Source: Saccharospirillum sp. (GTDB taxonomy: Bacteria > Pseudomonadota > Gammaproteobacteria > Pseudomonadales > Natronospirillaceae). From it: a stretch of 64,000 bases of DNA. How positions within the stretch are numbered: position 1 is the stretch's first letter; each line of letters opens with the position of its first letter. The translations under genes were made by a program, and so were the position numbers. Below, in pieces: positions 55,385 to 63,653 of this stretch. The stretch covers positions 496,001-560,000 of the forward strand of contig JAGYIL010000002.1 of assembly GCA_018402545.1 (NCBI GenBank). Reading direction: 5' to 3'. Below the pieces are notes generated by a model. That model had not been told where the DNA came from. It saw only the letters and a program-made list of their open reading frames with translations, and ran no database searches.

Positions 55385-55726
55385 ATGACGGTAGTTACTA
55401 TCGAGAATGCTGAACATTATACGTGGGGTAACAAATGTGATGGCTGGCATCTAGCTAAAAGTTCTGGCCTCAGTGTAATTCAGGAAAGAGTACCGTTTGG
55501 GTGTTCTGAAGTTCGACATTATCATGAACGTTCGGAGCAATTTTTCTATGTACTTTCTGGCGTGGCTACAATAGAAGTTGACGGTGATACTTTTCAACTG
55601 GGGGTGGGTACAGGAATACATGTTCCGGTAGGGGTGCCTCATCAGGTGAGTAATCAAATAACCGAGGATCTTGTGTTTCTTGTTGTATCTACACCACCAA
55701 GTCATGGAGATCGGGTTCTTTCCTGA
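55385..55726 (+). CDS. Small single-domain cupin
   Basis: 113 residues. Cupin motif 1 is FGCSEVRHYHERSEQFFYVLSG-like (two His and one Glu), split here as RHYHERSEQFF and LSGVATIEVDG. Motif 2 is GIHVPVGVPHQVSN, supplying the last His. This small metal-binding beta barrel could be an isomerase, dioxygenase or binding protein; no substrate is indicated. It lies in the AT-rich island on the same strand as its neighbours. Confidence 0.87.
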   Translation: MTVVTIENAEHYTWGNKCDGWHLAKSSGLSVIQERVPFGCSEVRHYHERSEQFFYVLSGVATIEVDGDTFQLGVGTGIHVPVGVPHQVSNQITEDLVFLVVSTPPSHGDRVLS

Positions 55727-55906
55727 TGGTTACTATTTTGTCGATTGGGTTTCTAGAATTAGTAGAGTTCACCATATCTCTATTTGTCATAGGATGGTTT
55801 ATCAAGTAAATCAATGCCAATGGGGTTCAAATTTTAGTCTTCCAGAAATTTTGAACCAGATAATAAGGTAACCTGTGGAAGGTCCGGTAAACCGAAGGTT
55901 AGAGAA

Positions 55907-56446
55907 TTGATAATTGAATCCAATCGCCTAATACTGCGAGACTTTGAAGCCAGAGACGCTGACGCTTACTGCACGTTCACCAGCGATCCAAAGTACCAGC
56001 GTTTCTATAGTGAGGAGGATTGCTCCGAGGAACAGTCTCGCCGCCTGGTTACCATGTTTATCGCTCAGTCTCAGGAAGACAATAGAAGCAAGTTTCAAAT
56101 GGCGGTTGTGCTTAAAGAGACCGGAGTATTTATTGGAACCGCCGGGCTTCGCATCGAATCGGATAGGCAAGCATCTATTGGGTGTGGTATCGGGCGTGAA
56201 TATCAGTCATCTGGTTATGCCAAAGAGGCGATGGAAGCACTTTTGGAATTTGGATTTGATGTTCATAACCTGCATCGAGTCTACGCTGAAACAATCTCAG
56301 AGAATACCGCCGCCATCAGGCTCTGCCATATGGTAGGAATGCGTGAAGAGGCTCGTTTTATGGAAAACAAGTTCTTCAAAGGCAAGTGGTGGAGTACCGT
56401 TGTAATGGCAATGCTGAAATCAGAGTGGCTGGGAACTCGCTCCTGA
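55907..56446 (+). CDS. RimJ/RimL-type GNAT acetyltransferase
   Basis: 179 residues from a TTG start, which reproduces the family opening (IIESNRLILRDFEARDADAY). The acetyl-CoA region is IGCGIGREYQSSGYAKEAME, and the C-terminal part has VYAETISENTAAIRLCHMVG. RimJ/RimL-like enzymes acetylate ribosomal proteins or small amines. A hairpin AGCTATCA/TGATAGCT follows at about 56461-56488. It belongs to the accessory island. Confidence 0.88.
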   Translation: MIIESNRLILRDFEARDADAYCTFTSDPKYQRFYSEEDCSEEQSRRLVTMFIAQSQEDNRSKFQMAVVLKETGVFIGTAGLRIESDRQASIGCGIGREYQSSGYAKEAMEALLEFGFDVHNLHRVYAETISENTAAIRLCHMVGMREEARFMENKFFKGKWWSTVVMAMLKSEWLGTRS

Positions 56447-56560
56447 TACACATACTATTGGCAGCTATCAAGAAGTGCTTTCTGATAGCTTTCACTAATA
56501 AGCTAGAGGGGTGATTAAGTCGCACACCTCTCTGCCGCACGCTGGAGTGGAGGTGACAGA

Positions 56561-56911
56561 GTGACTTACTACATTGCAAAGGTCGCAGTAACCGCTGTTC
56601 TTGTGGTGCTGATCTCGGAAATAGCCAAACGCAGCTCGTTTCTTGGGGCTGTTCTTGCTTCCATACCTTTGACTTCAGTGTTGGCAATGCTCTGGATTTA
56701 TATCGACACGGGGGATGTTGACAAGGTTACTGAGCTTGCCAGCAGTGTATTCTGGTTGGTTTTGCCTTCATTAGCACTGTTTTTAGCCTTGCCGGTTCTG
56801 TTGGCCCAGGGTGTCAATTTCTACCTCAGCCTCGGGCTTTCAATCGGTATCACAGCAATGTGCTATTGGTTGATGGTGATTGTTCTTCGTTATTTGGGCG
56901 TGGAGCTATGA
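56561..56911 (+). CDS. DUF3147 family small membrane protein
   Basis: 116 residues from a GTG start. Four transmembrane helices (about 5-22, 28-48, 62-84 and 88-110). The segment EIAKRSSFLGAVLASIPLTS is characteristic of DUF3147 proteins, whose function is unknown. It is the last gene of the island. Immediately downstream is the terminator of the minus-strand glycoside hydrolase operon. Confidence 0.75.
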   Translation: MTYYIAKVAVTAVLVVLISEIAKRSSFLGAVLASIPLTSVLAMLWIYIDTGDVDKVTELASSVFWLVLPSLALFLALPVLLAQGVNFYLSLGLSIGITAMCYWLMVIVLRYLGVEL

Positions 56912-56920
56912 AGCACGTAT

Positions 56921-56944
56921 AAAAAAGGCGACCAATAGGTCGCC
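56921..56944 (-). terminator. Intrinsic terminator of the sugar transporter/glycoside hydrolase operon
   Basis: On the minus strand GGCGACC and GGTCGCC form a perfect 7-bp stem with a four-base loop followed by six T residues. It ends 36 bp after the glycoside hydrolase stop. Confidence 0.85.
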
Positions 56945-56979
56945 AAAAAGTGCTACGAGGTCGCACTGAAACTCATTGG

Positions 56980-57987
56980 TCACTGGCTGCTTTCTATTCC
57001 AGTCAGCTTGCGAATCAGGTTAATTTCTTCTGTCAGATAGGGCGTGCCGTCTTTACGGAAAATATCGTGAAACCACAGTGGCGGTTCGTCTTGTCCGGGT
57101 TGCGCTTCCCAGGGAAATTGGGTTTGTATTTTACCGGCCACCAGCCCCCAGTTCAGTGCGCCGATGTTGTGTTCTTTAAAGTAGGGCAGGTGCGTATCGA
57201 AACGGCATCCGGCCGGGCGGGCCATGTACTCGGTGCACAGTAGGGGGCGGCCGTATTCAGTGAGTGTATTGACGATGCCCTGTGTCACCTCAAGCACTTC
57301 ATAATTGTGAAAGCTGATAATGTCGGCATTGGCCAGGTGGCAGTCGTTGATTTCCTTGAACCCCTCTGTCCAGCGAAAGGGGCCCGTGGTTAACGGTTGC
57401 GAAGGGTTTACTTCACGGGCCCATTGATACACGGCTTCCAGTAACCCCAGTGAGTTACCGAGCATGCCTTCATTGCCCGGTTCGTTGTACAAGTCCCAGC
57501 CATAGATACGTCGATCGTCCCTGAAGTGTTGCATCACGCCCTGCACATAGCGTTGTAGCTGCGGCCAAACGTCAGGGTTGATGACATGGCGAGCGCCGGG
57601 CGATTGCAGCCATTGAGAGTTGTGAATGCCCGGGCGTGGTTGGGGTTGCGCTCCCGGGAACGCATAGTTGCTCCAGCAGTCGTCGAAGAAAACAAACAGG
57701 ATTTTAATATTCCGATCCGCAGCGAGTGCCAGAAACTGATCGATTCGGCTGAGCAGACCGGGTGCGTCTGTTTTCCAGAGCAGGTCGTGCAAATAGACGC
57801 GCAACAAGTTGAAACCCAGGCCAGAAGCCAGGTCGAGTTCCCGCGCCAGCGTGGTCGCGTCAAAGGTATCGGCCTGCCAGAATTCGAGCTGGTTACACGC
57901 GCTGCTCGGCGTGAAGTTGCAGCCAACGGGCCAGCCATGCTGTTCGGTCCAGTGCCTGGCGGCTTCCGGGCTCCATCGGTGTGACAT
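56980..57987 (-). CDS. Clan GH-A glycoside hydrolase (GH5-like), cytoplasmic
   Basis: 335 residues, a single TIM-barrel domain with no signal peptide. FNLLRVYLHDLLW, then the acid/base Glu169 in YGWDLYNEPGN, and the nucleophile Glu253 in RPLLCTEYMARP are the clan-A landmarks. It probably hydrolyses an oligosaccharide imported by the ABC transporter encoded upstream in the same operon. Beta-mannosidase, xylosidase and glucosidase activities are all possible. Confidence 0.85.
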   Translation of the reverse strand: MSHRWSPEAARHWTEQHGWPVGCNFTPSSACNQLEFWQADTFDATTLARELDLASGLGFNLLRVYLHDLLWKTDAPGLLSRIDQFLALAADRNIKILFVFFDDCWSNYAFPGAQPQPRPGIHNSQWLQSPGARHVINPDVWPQLQRYVQGVMQHFRDDRRIYGWDLYNEPGNEGMLGNSLGLLEAVYQWAREVNPSQPLTTGPFRWTEGFKEINDCHLANADIISFHNYEVLEVTQGIVNTLTEYGRPLLCTEYMARPAGCRFDTHLPYFKEHNIGALNWGLVAGKIQTQFPWEAQPGQDEPPLWFHDIFRKDGTPYLTEEINLIRKLTGIESSQ

Positions 57988-58019
57988 GATGATATTCCTG
58001 TAATTGTTACGGGTGCGAA

Positions 58020-58042
58020 GGCGGAGCCACGAGAGCTCCGCC
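58020..58042 (-). other. Intercistronic hairpin between binding protein and hydrolase genes
   Basis: GGCGGAGC and GCTCCGCC form a perfect 8-bp stem between the two genes. There is no U-run, so it is more likely an mRNA stabiliser or processing site than a terminator. Confidence 0.55.
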
Positions 58043-58049
58043 CGGGGGT

Positions 58050-59339
58050 TTACAGTAAGCGGTGGATCTCGCGTTCTGCGTCAGCCAGCGCCTCTTCAAT
58101 GCCCTTGCCCTGCAGCCAGATCGATTGCAGTTCACGGTTAAGCACGTCCTGGATGGCGCTGTAACGTGCTGCCGGTGGGTTGTCGCGGGCGATGTTGACG
58201 GTGTTGCTGTACTCATCGCGGTGGGCGAGGTTCTGGTACTCAGCCGAGTCCAGTACCGATTGCCGTACGGCCAGATGGCCGGTGCGCGCCCAGTCGACAT
58301 TGTGGTCATTCAGCCAGGCCAGAAAGCCGAGGGCCGCTTCGTACTTTTCCGGGTCGTTTTGCAGGGTAACCGGCAACGCCCAGGTGTGGCTGTCGGCCCA
58401 GGTAGCGGCTTCATCGAACAACTGCGGGTAATCGGCGACGTAGTAGGACGCCAGGGCCGAGTCGTCGTTGCGGGTCTCACTGCTGTAGACATCAACCATC
58501 CAGGTGCCGTTGATCTGAATGGCGGCATCGCCTTCCAGAAACGCCTGCTGGGAATCGTTGTAGTTCAGGTTCGGGTCGGCATAGCCGGCATCGAACAGGC
58601 CAACAATGGTTTCAACGGCGCGCTGTGCTTCAGGTGTATTGACCGTTGCTTTGTCGCCACTGAAGACATTGCTGTCCTGTTGCCACAGCATGGCCAGTAC
58701 CATCCGAACCCCGATCGGGAACTGGGCAAAATCGGCGGTGAGATAATCCTTGCCGGTGGCGTCTTTCACTTGTTTGGCATGGGCCATCAGTTCTTCTGGC
58801 GAGCTGGGTAAAATGGGTTCGCCAGCATCATTCACCAGACCGGCCTCTGCCATGATATCCATATTGATGTGCCAGAGGTTGGCGTGTATATCCATGGGAA
58901 TGGCATACATCTGGCCGTCGTAGGTAACCGCATCACGCGCACGGTCGACCCAGTCGTCCGGGTTGATGCCGGCGGCACGCAGATCGTCTTCCTGCAATGG
59001 CATCAGTGCGCCCAGCGAAGCAAATTCAGCAATGGACGACTTGTGGATAACGTGAACGTCCGGTGCACTGTTGCCAGCATACATGGCTTTTAACTGGTCA
59101 TAGTAATTGCCCCAGTCTGTAGGCAGGGTTTCAATGGTGACGCCGTTATCTTCTGCCGAATAGGCATTGATAATGGTCTGAATAATACAGGCTTCACCGA
59201 CCGCTGCGCTGACATCGGTACCCGCATCGTCACAGGAACCGAAGAAGCGGGCCAGTTCCAGTTCGGTCTCGGCTTGAACGCCGGTGGCGGTAACGCACAG
59301 AGCCAGCGCGCTGGCGGTGAGTGTGTTGGTCAGTCTCAT
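58050..59339 (-). CDS. Sugar ABC transporter substrate-binding protein (family 1)
   Basis: 429 residues with a signal peptide (LTASALALCVTATGVQA). The mature domain has the family 1 pattern: LELARFFGSCDDAGTD, DVHVIHKSSIAEFASLGALM, AIPMDIHANLWHINMDIM, then a C-terminal HTWALPVTLQ and FLAWLNDHN. It delivers an oligosaccharide or sugar to the two permeases encoded upstream. No ATPase gene is present, so a shared MsmX/UgpC-like ATPase is expected elsewhere. Confidence 0.92.
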   Translation of the reverse strand: MRLTNTLTASALALCVTATGVQAETELELARFFGSCDDAGTDVSAAVGEACIIQTIINAYSAEDNGVTIETLPTDWGNYYDQLKAMYAGNSAPDVHVIHKSSIAEFASLGALMPLQEDDLRAAGINPDDWVDRARDAVTYDGQMYAIPMDIHANLWHINMDIMAEAGLVNDAGEPILPSSPEELMAHAKQVKDATGKDYLTADFAQFPIGVRMVLAMLWQQDSNVFSGDKATVNTPEAQRAVETIVGLFDAGYADPNLNYNDSQQAFLEGDAAIQINGTWMVDVYSSETRNDDSALASYYVADYPQLFDEAATWADSHTWALPVTLQNDPEKYEAALGFLAWLNDHNVDWARTGHLAVRQSVLDSAEYQNLAHRDEYSNTVNIARDNPPAARYSAIQDVLNRELQSIWLQGKGIEEALADAEREIHRLL

Positions 59340-59421
59340 GTTGTTCTCCTGCTGTTGTTGTTTTTACGACCCGGTCAGAGTCGATTTTGAACACTGTGTT
59401 TGTTGTGAGTGTCGTTCAGTT

Positions 59422-59446
59422 CCGGGGCCTCTGTCGCAGGCCCCGG
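59422..59446 (-). other. Intercistronic hairpin upstream of the binding protein gene
   Basis: CCGGGGCCT and AGGCCCCGG form a perfect 9-bp stem between the MalG-like permease and the binding protein. Such hairpins often protect downstream mRNA and raise binding-protein expression. Confidence 0.6.
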
Positions 59447-59469
59447 TTCGCTTCGGTTTTCATGCGTTG

Positions 59470-60306
59470 CTATTTATCCGTCGACAACGCAATGCCGCGC
59501 AGAATGTATTTTTGAAACATCAGGAACAGAATGATCACCGGCAGCGATGCCAGCACACCGGAGGCCATTAACTGGCCTAGCCCCTGCGACTGGGCAAAGT
59601 TGCCCTGAATTTTGGCCAGGCCGACGGTGATGGTGAAAAAGTCGGTACGTTGCGCAGATACCAGAGGCCAGAGGTAATCGTTCCAGGAATACAGAAAGGT
59701 GATGATCGCGAGTGTCATCATCATCGGCGTAGCCAGCGGCAGCATGATCGACCAGAAAATACGAGCGTGACCGCAGCCTTCAAGGCGCGCCGCTTCTTCC
59801 AGTGAATCCGGAATGTCTTTGAAAAACTGCGTCATCAGAAACACACCGATCGGCAGGGCCACCCGGGGCAGGGCCAGTGTGGGCAAACTGTTGTGTGCAT
59901 CCCAGCCGGCGAACATCACATAGAGCGGAATAAATACCACCTGCTCCGGCACCATCAGCCCGGCCAGCACCAGGGGGTAAACAATACGGCGCCCGGTAAA
60001 GCGAATGCGGGCAAAGGCGTAACCGGCCAGGGTTGAGGTGGCCAGTACCAGAAAGGTTGAGGTGCCGGCAACGATCATTGAGTTCATGAACCAGCGCGGT
60101 GTGTCACCGATAGAGAGAATCGCGCGAAAGTTATCGAGCGTGAACGGCACCGGTATCAACCCCAGAAAGGTGTTGGCGGTGGTGCGACTGAGCAGGTCGT
60201 TTGGCTGCAACGAAAGCGACAGCATCCAGACCACGGGGATCATCCAGAGGACGGCCGCAGCCGTGACAACGATGAACACCCAGCGGGGCAAGGCACGTTG
60301 ATTCAT
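59470..60306 (-). CDS. Sugar ABC transporter permease (MalG type)
   Basis: 278 residues with six transmembrane helices. The EAA loop is SLEEAARLEGCGHARIFWSI followed by MLPLATP, typical of MalG-like subunits. It starts one base after the upstream permease, so translation is coupled. With the MalF-type subunit it forms the channel for the carbohydrate importer. Confidence 0.94.
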   Translation of the reverse strand: MNQRALPRWVFIVVTAAAVLWMIPVVWMLSLSLQPNDLLSRTTANTFLGLIPVPFTLDNFRAILSIGDTPRWFMNSMIVAGTSTFLVLATSTLAGYAFARIRFTGRRIVYPLVLAGLMVPEQVVFIPLYVMFAGWDAHNSLPTLALPRVALPIGVFLMTQFFKDIPDSLEEAARLEGCGHARIFWSIMLPLATPMMMTLAIITFLYSWNDYLWPLVSAQRTDFFTITVGLAKIQGNFAQSQGLGQLMASGVLASLPVIILFLMFQKYILRGIALSTDK

Positions 60307-60307
60307 G

Positions 60308-61387
60308 TTAAGACTCCTGCCGCTTGGTGACCCAGAACTGGATCACTGAAAAGATCATCATGAAGGCGAACAGAACCGTCGCCATGGCCGAGGCATAACC
60401 CACTTCCGAATCCCGAAAGGCGGTCTGGTAGATGTAGCGCACCCAGACATTGGTCGCATCCCCGGGGCCGCCCTGAGTCATCAGTTGCGATTGGCCGAAC
60501 ACCTGAAAGTGCAGAACGATTTGCATGATCATCACAAACTGCACGGTACGAATGATCGAGGGCACAATAATTTGCACGATCTTGCGCCAGCCTTCGGCCC
60601 CATCGAGCGTGGCCGCTTCGAGGCGTTCACCGGGAATTTGCTGCAGGCCTGCCAGGAACAGAATCAATGCGAACCCAACCGACCACCAGACCGTGGCGGC
60701 AACAATGGCGCCCATGGCGAGCTGGTCGTCGGTCAGCCAGTTGGGCGAATCAATCCCGAACGGCGCCAGCACATTGGCAATAAAGCCGTTGCGCACGCCA
60801 TATACCAGTTGCCAGATCAGCGTGACCACAGTGACCGACAGAATCTGTGAAAAGAAAAATACACTGCGCAAGGTGGCGGCCCAGCGCCCCTCTCTGTTCA
60901 GGGCAATGGCCAGTAACAGGGCAATGATGGTGGTAACGGGCACCACCCAGGCGACAAACACCAGCGTGTTGCGCACCACAATCCAGAACCGTGTGTCGTA
61001 CCAGTCGCCGGTGAGACCGAGCAGAATGACGGTCGTGAACAGCGTGAGCCCGGCCATTATGTGGTGGCTGTAACCTACGGCGCGGCGTCGAAGCGATCGC
61101 ACATACAGCGCGACCACCAGCACAGACACCACCAACCGGAATGGCCACATTGGCTGCAGCGACCAGCCAATGTCATCGCCGCCCATCAGGCGAATGTAGT
61201 TACCCAGCCCAATGAATTCCTTGGCGGCCGGATTGAACGTCACCGCCAGCAGGTTCCACTCGTGCAGGCTCATCCAGAACCCCTGAATGAACGGCCACAG
61301 CAGCAGCGGCACAAAGGCGATCAGATAGGGCAGAATGAACGCCCAGCCGGAAAAGTTGTCACTTTGTAGAAACGAAGTCAGACGCAT
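60308..61387 (-). CDS. Sugar ABC transporter permease (MalF type)
   Basis: 359 residues from the ATG at 61387, with AAGG nine bases upstream; an upstream in-frame start would add 20 residues in the promoter region. About seven transmembrane helices and an inserted hydrophilic segment. The EAA-like loop is IPGERLEAATLDGAEGWRKI. It is the first gene of the operon (permease, permease, binding protein, hydrolase), facing away from the ArsR-type regulator gene. Confidence 0.92.
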   Translation of the reverse strand: MRLTSFLQSDNFSGWAFILPYLIAFVPLLLWPFIQGFWMSLHEWNLLAVTFNPAAKEFIGLGNYIRLMGGDDIGWSLQPMWPFRLVVSVLVVALYVRSLRRRAVGYSHHIMAGLTLFTTVILLGLTGDWYDTRFWIVVRNTLVFVAWVVPVTTIIALLLAIALNREGRWAATLRSVFFFSQILSVTVVTLIWQLVYGVRNGFIANVLAPFGIDSPNWLTDDQLAMGAIVAATVWWSVGFALILFLAGLQQIPGERLEAATLDGAEGWRKIVQIIVPSIIRTVQFVMIMQIVLHFQVFGQSQLMTQGGPGDATNVWVRYIYQTAFRDSEVGYASAMATVLFAFMMIFSVIQFWVTKRQES

Positions 61388-61473
61388 CGCGCTTGCCTTT
61401 GTTATTGTTGTTTTTAAAATAATGCGCTTCAATGCGAGTTCAGGCAAGACGCATCAGAAAACCGATTTGGTAT

Positions 61474-61502
61474 CTTAAGTTATTGAAATATAAAGACTTA
61501 AG
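61474..61502. promoter_or_regulatory. Inverted repeat, candidate operator of the sugar operon
   Basis: TTAAGT and ACTTAA are exact inverted repeats 15 bp apart, each inside a CTTAAG hexamer, in the AT-rich gap between the divergent sugar transporter operon and its presumed ArsR-type regulator. Confidence 0.55.
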
Positions 61503-61556
61503 TGTAAAAAAACTTACCGGAAACTGGTGGGTGCGAATAATAAAGGTATTGAAATA

Positions 61557-62522
61557 GTGGAACTAAAGACGAAACGCCTGACCGACCCGACCCATGTTTC
61601 GCCGACGCTGGTGTTGAAATCGGACGATCGGCGCGATCTCAACACCATTAAAGCGCTGGCCAGCGAACCGCGGGTGCGCATACTCAGTGAACTGGCAGAA
61701 GGTCTGCATAGCGTAGGTGATTTGTCCCGCTCTCTGGGGTTGCCACTGTCGACGGTGTCTCAACACGTCAAGAAACTCGAGTCCTGCGGCCTGGTGCATA
61801 TCGAGGAAAAACCGGGCGAGCGCGGCTTGCAGCGCATTTGTCAGCGCGTCTACGATCGCATCGTTATTGACATGCCCACCCATTCCGAACCCAGCCACGA
61901 ACATCCGATCTGGGAATTCAGCTGGCCGGTAGGTGCTTATTCGGATGCCAGTGTCACCCCGACCTGCGGCCTGACCAGCGAAGTGGGCCTTATTGGCCTG
62001 ACCGACGATCCAAGTTCCTTTTACGAACCGGATCATCCCAGTGCTCAGCTCATCTGGTTTAAATCGGGGTATCTGGAATACCGTATTCCCAACCGGCTGC
62101 CGCAATCGGTGCGGCCGCGCAATCTCTGGCTGACCATGGAGATCTGTTCCGAAGCCCCGATGTATCACCCGGACTGGCCCTCGGATATTACCCTGTGGAT
62201 CAATGACGTTGAGCTGGGTAGCTGGACCTCACCGGCCGATTTTGGTGATCAGCGCGGCCTGCTCAACCCCAGTTGGTGGGAAGATCGCAACACCCAGCAT
62301 GGGTTACTCAAAGGCTGGCGGGTTACAGAGCGCGGCAGCTTCATCGACGGCATTCGGCTTTCCGATGTGACCTGTGACGATCTGAAGTTAATGAAGAATC
62401 GCTTTATCAGTGTCCGCATTGGCGTAAAGGAAGACGCCAGACACGTAGGCGGCATTAACCTCTTCGGTCAGAAATTCGGTAACTATGAACAGGATATTGT
62501 GCTGCGGGTAGAATATATCTAA
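61557..62522 (+). CDS. ArsR-type transcriptional regulator with large C-terminal domain
   Basis: 321 residues from the GTG at 61557; a GTG at 61527 would add 10. The winged helix (NTIKALASEPRVRILSELAE, then VGDLSRSLGLPLSTVSQHVK) is followed by some 220 residues of beta-rich sequence (LIWFKSGYLEYRIPNRLPQS, LWLTMEICSEAPMYHPDWPS, INLFGQKFGN). This is far longer than metal-sensing ArsR proteins and lacks their cysteine motif. The tail may bind a sugar. It probably controls the divergent transporter operon. Confidence 0.85.
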   Translation: MELKTKRLTDPTHVSPTLVLKSDDRRDLNTIKALASEPRVRILSELAEGLHSVGDLSRSLGLPLSTVSQHVKKLESCGLVHIEEKPGERGLQRICQRVYDRIVIDMPTHSEPSHEHPIWEFSWPVGAYSDASVTPTCGLTSEVGLIGLTDDPSSFYEPDHPSAQLIWFKSGYLEYRIPNRLPQSVRPRNLWLTMEICSEAPMYHPDWPSDITLWINDVELGSWTSPADFGDQRGLLNPSWWEDRNTQHGLLKGWRVTERGSFIDGIRLSDVTCDDLKLMKNRFISVRIGVKEDARHVGGINLFGQKFGNYEQDIVLRVEYI

Positions 62523-62561
62523 ACGACTTGGTTGGAGGTTCCAGGCTACTGTACTGGTCCC

Positions 62562-63455
62562 TCATTTGCGCGCAGAAGACGCCACCGCTGCACCCGCCAA
62601 TACCAACGGCAAGGCCAAAAAGAAGGCTAGCCCCAAGCCCGTGCCAAACCAGACGACATCGATCATCCCCGCCCAGATCAGGGTCAGGTATTCAAAGGGC
62701 GCCAGTAGTGAGGCTTCGGCGTATTTGAACGCCAGCGTCATGGCAATGTGCGCACAGCCGCCGAAGAGCCCGGCCAGTATCAGCGGTAGCAAGTCTTTGG
62801 TGTCGGGCACGACCCAGCCAGCGGGCACGGTGAGCAGGGCGGCGAGCATGGAAACCAGCACAAAGTAAAAGGCGATGGCCCCGGGGGATTCCGTTGCCGT
62901 CAGGCGTCGCACCTGAATCAGTGCCGCCGCGGTGAAAATACCCATAAGGATTCCAAAACCATAACCCGCCAGCCGGGTTGCGTTGAGCTCTGGCGCGCTT
63001 ATTTCAGGTAACGTCAAAACCAGAACCCCCAGCATGCCCAAACCTATGCCAATTACACGGCGAGCGTTCAGTTGTTCCTTGAGTACCAGCACTGCCAGTA
63101 CGGCCATCATGATCGGCGCCAGGTAGCCAATCAGTGTCGCCTCGGCCAGTGGGAGTCTCGCGATGGAGGCAAAGGAGGCGAACATGGCGGCGGCCCCCAG
63201 GCTTGAGCGGGCCAGGTGGCCCAGCGGTCTTTTGGTGTACAGGCCGCGTGGGAAATGGCCCAGTAGAAATAGAAATATTACCAGAGGAATCAGCGCAAAG
63301 GCCGAGCGAAAGAAGACAATTTGCCCAAGTGGTATGGTGTCGCTGGTCAGCTTGATGCACAGCCCCATGGCGGTGAACAAAAAACCGGAAAGTATCCGCA
63401 ACTGAATGCCCCGTCGGTTTTGGTTGAGCTGGGTCAGAACGTCAGGAGTGGTCAC
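62562..63455 (-). CDS. DMT superfamily (EamA) transporter
   Basis: 297 residues from a GTG start. Ten transmembrane helices in two EamA repeats. Landmarks are SGFLFTAMGLCIKLTSDTIP, FFRSAFALIPLVIF and LKEQLNARRVIGIGLGMLGV at the end of repeat one, and FKYAEASLLAPFEYLTLIWA in repeat two. Family members export metabolites and amino acids. The substrate is unknown. Confidence 0.92.
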   Translation of the reverse strand: MTTPDVLTQLNQNRRGIQLRILSGFLFTAMGLCIKLTSDTIPLGQIVFFRSAFALIPLVIFLFLLGHFPRGLYTKRPLGHLARSSLGAAAMFASFASIARLPLAEATLIGYLAPIMMAVLAVLVLKEQLNARRVIGIGLGMLGVLVLTLPEISAPELNATRLAGYGFGILMGIFTAAALIQVRRLTATESPGAIAFYFVLVSMLAALLTVPAGWVVPDTKDLLPLILAGLFGGCAHIAMTLAFKYAEASLLAPFEYLTLIWAGMIDVVWFGTGLGLAFFLALPLVLAGAAVASSARK

Positions 63456-63653
63456 GCAGTTGGTCTCCGGCTAGGTTAAAGGTTATCGCTGCTTGGAAAG
63501 CAGGGCATGATATAACATATCACTATGAGCAGGCAGTGTTGCTGACCGTTATCTGTTAGCGAAGCTCATGATCATAGCGATGACACCCAGCGTGCTGGTG
63601 GAATATGATGACAGAGACAAACGAAAAATGGGCAGTGAGATGAGTGTTCTATT

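Noticed and set aside
55862-55905. TAACC...GGTTAGAG segment before the GNAT gene as an attC site
   Set aside because: Only about 36 bp long with weak internal pairing. It lacks the L-box arrangement and extrahelical bases expected of attC.
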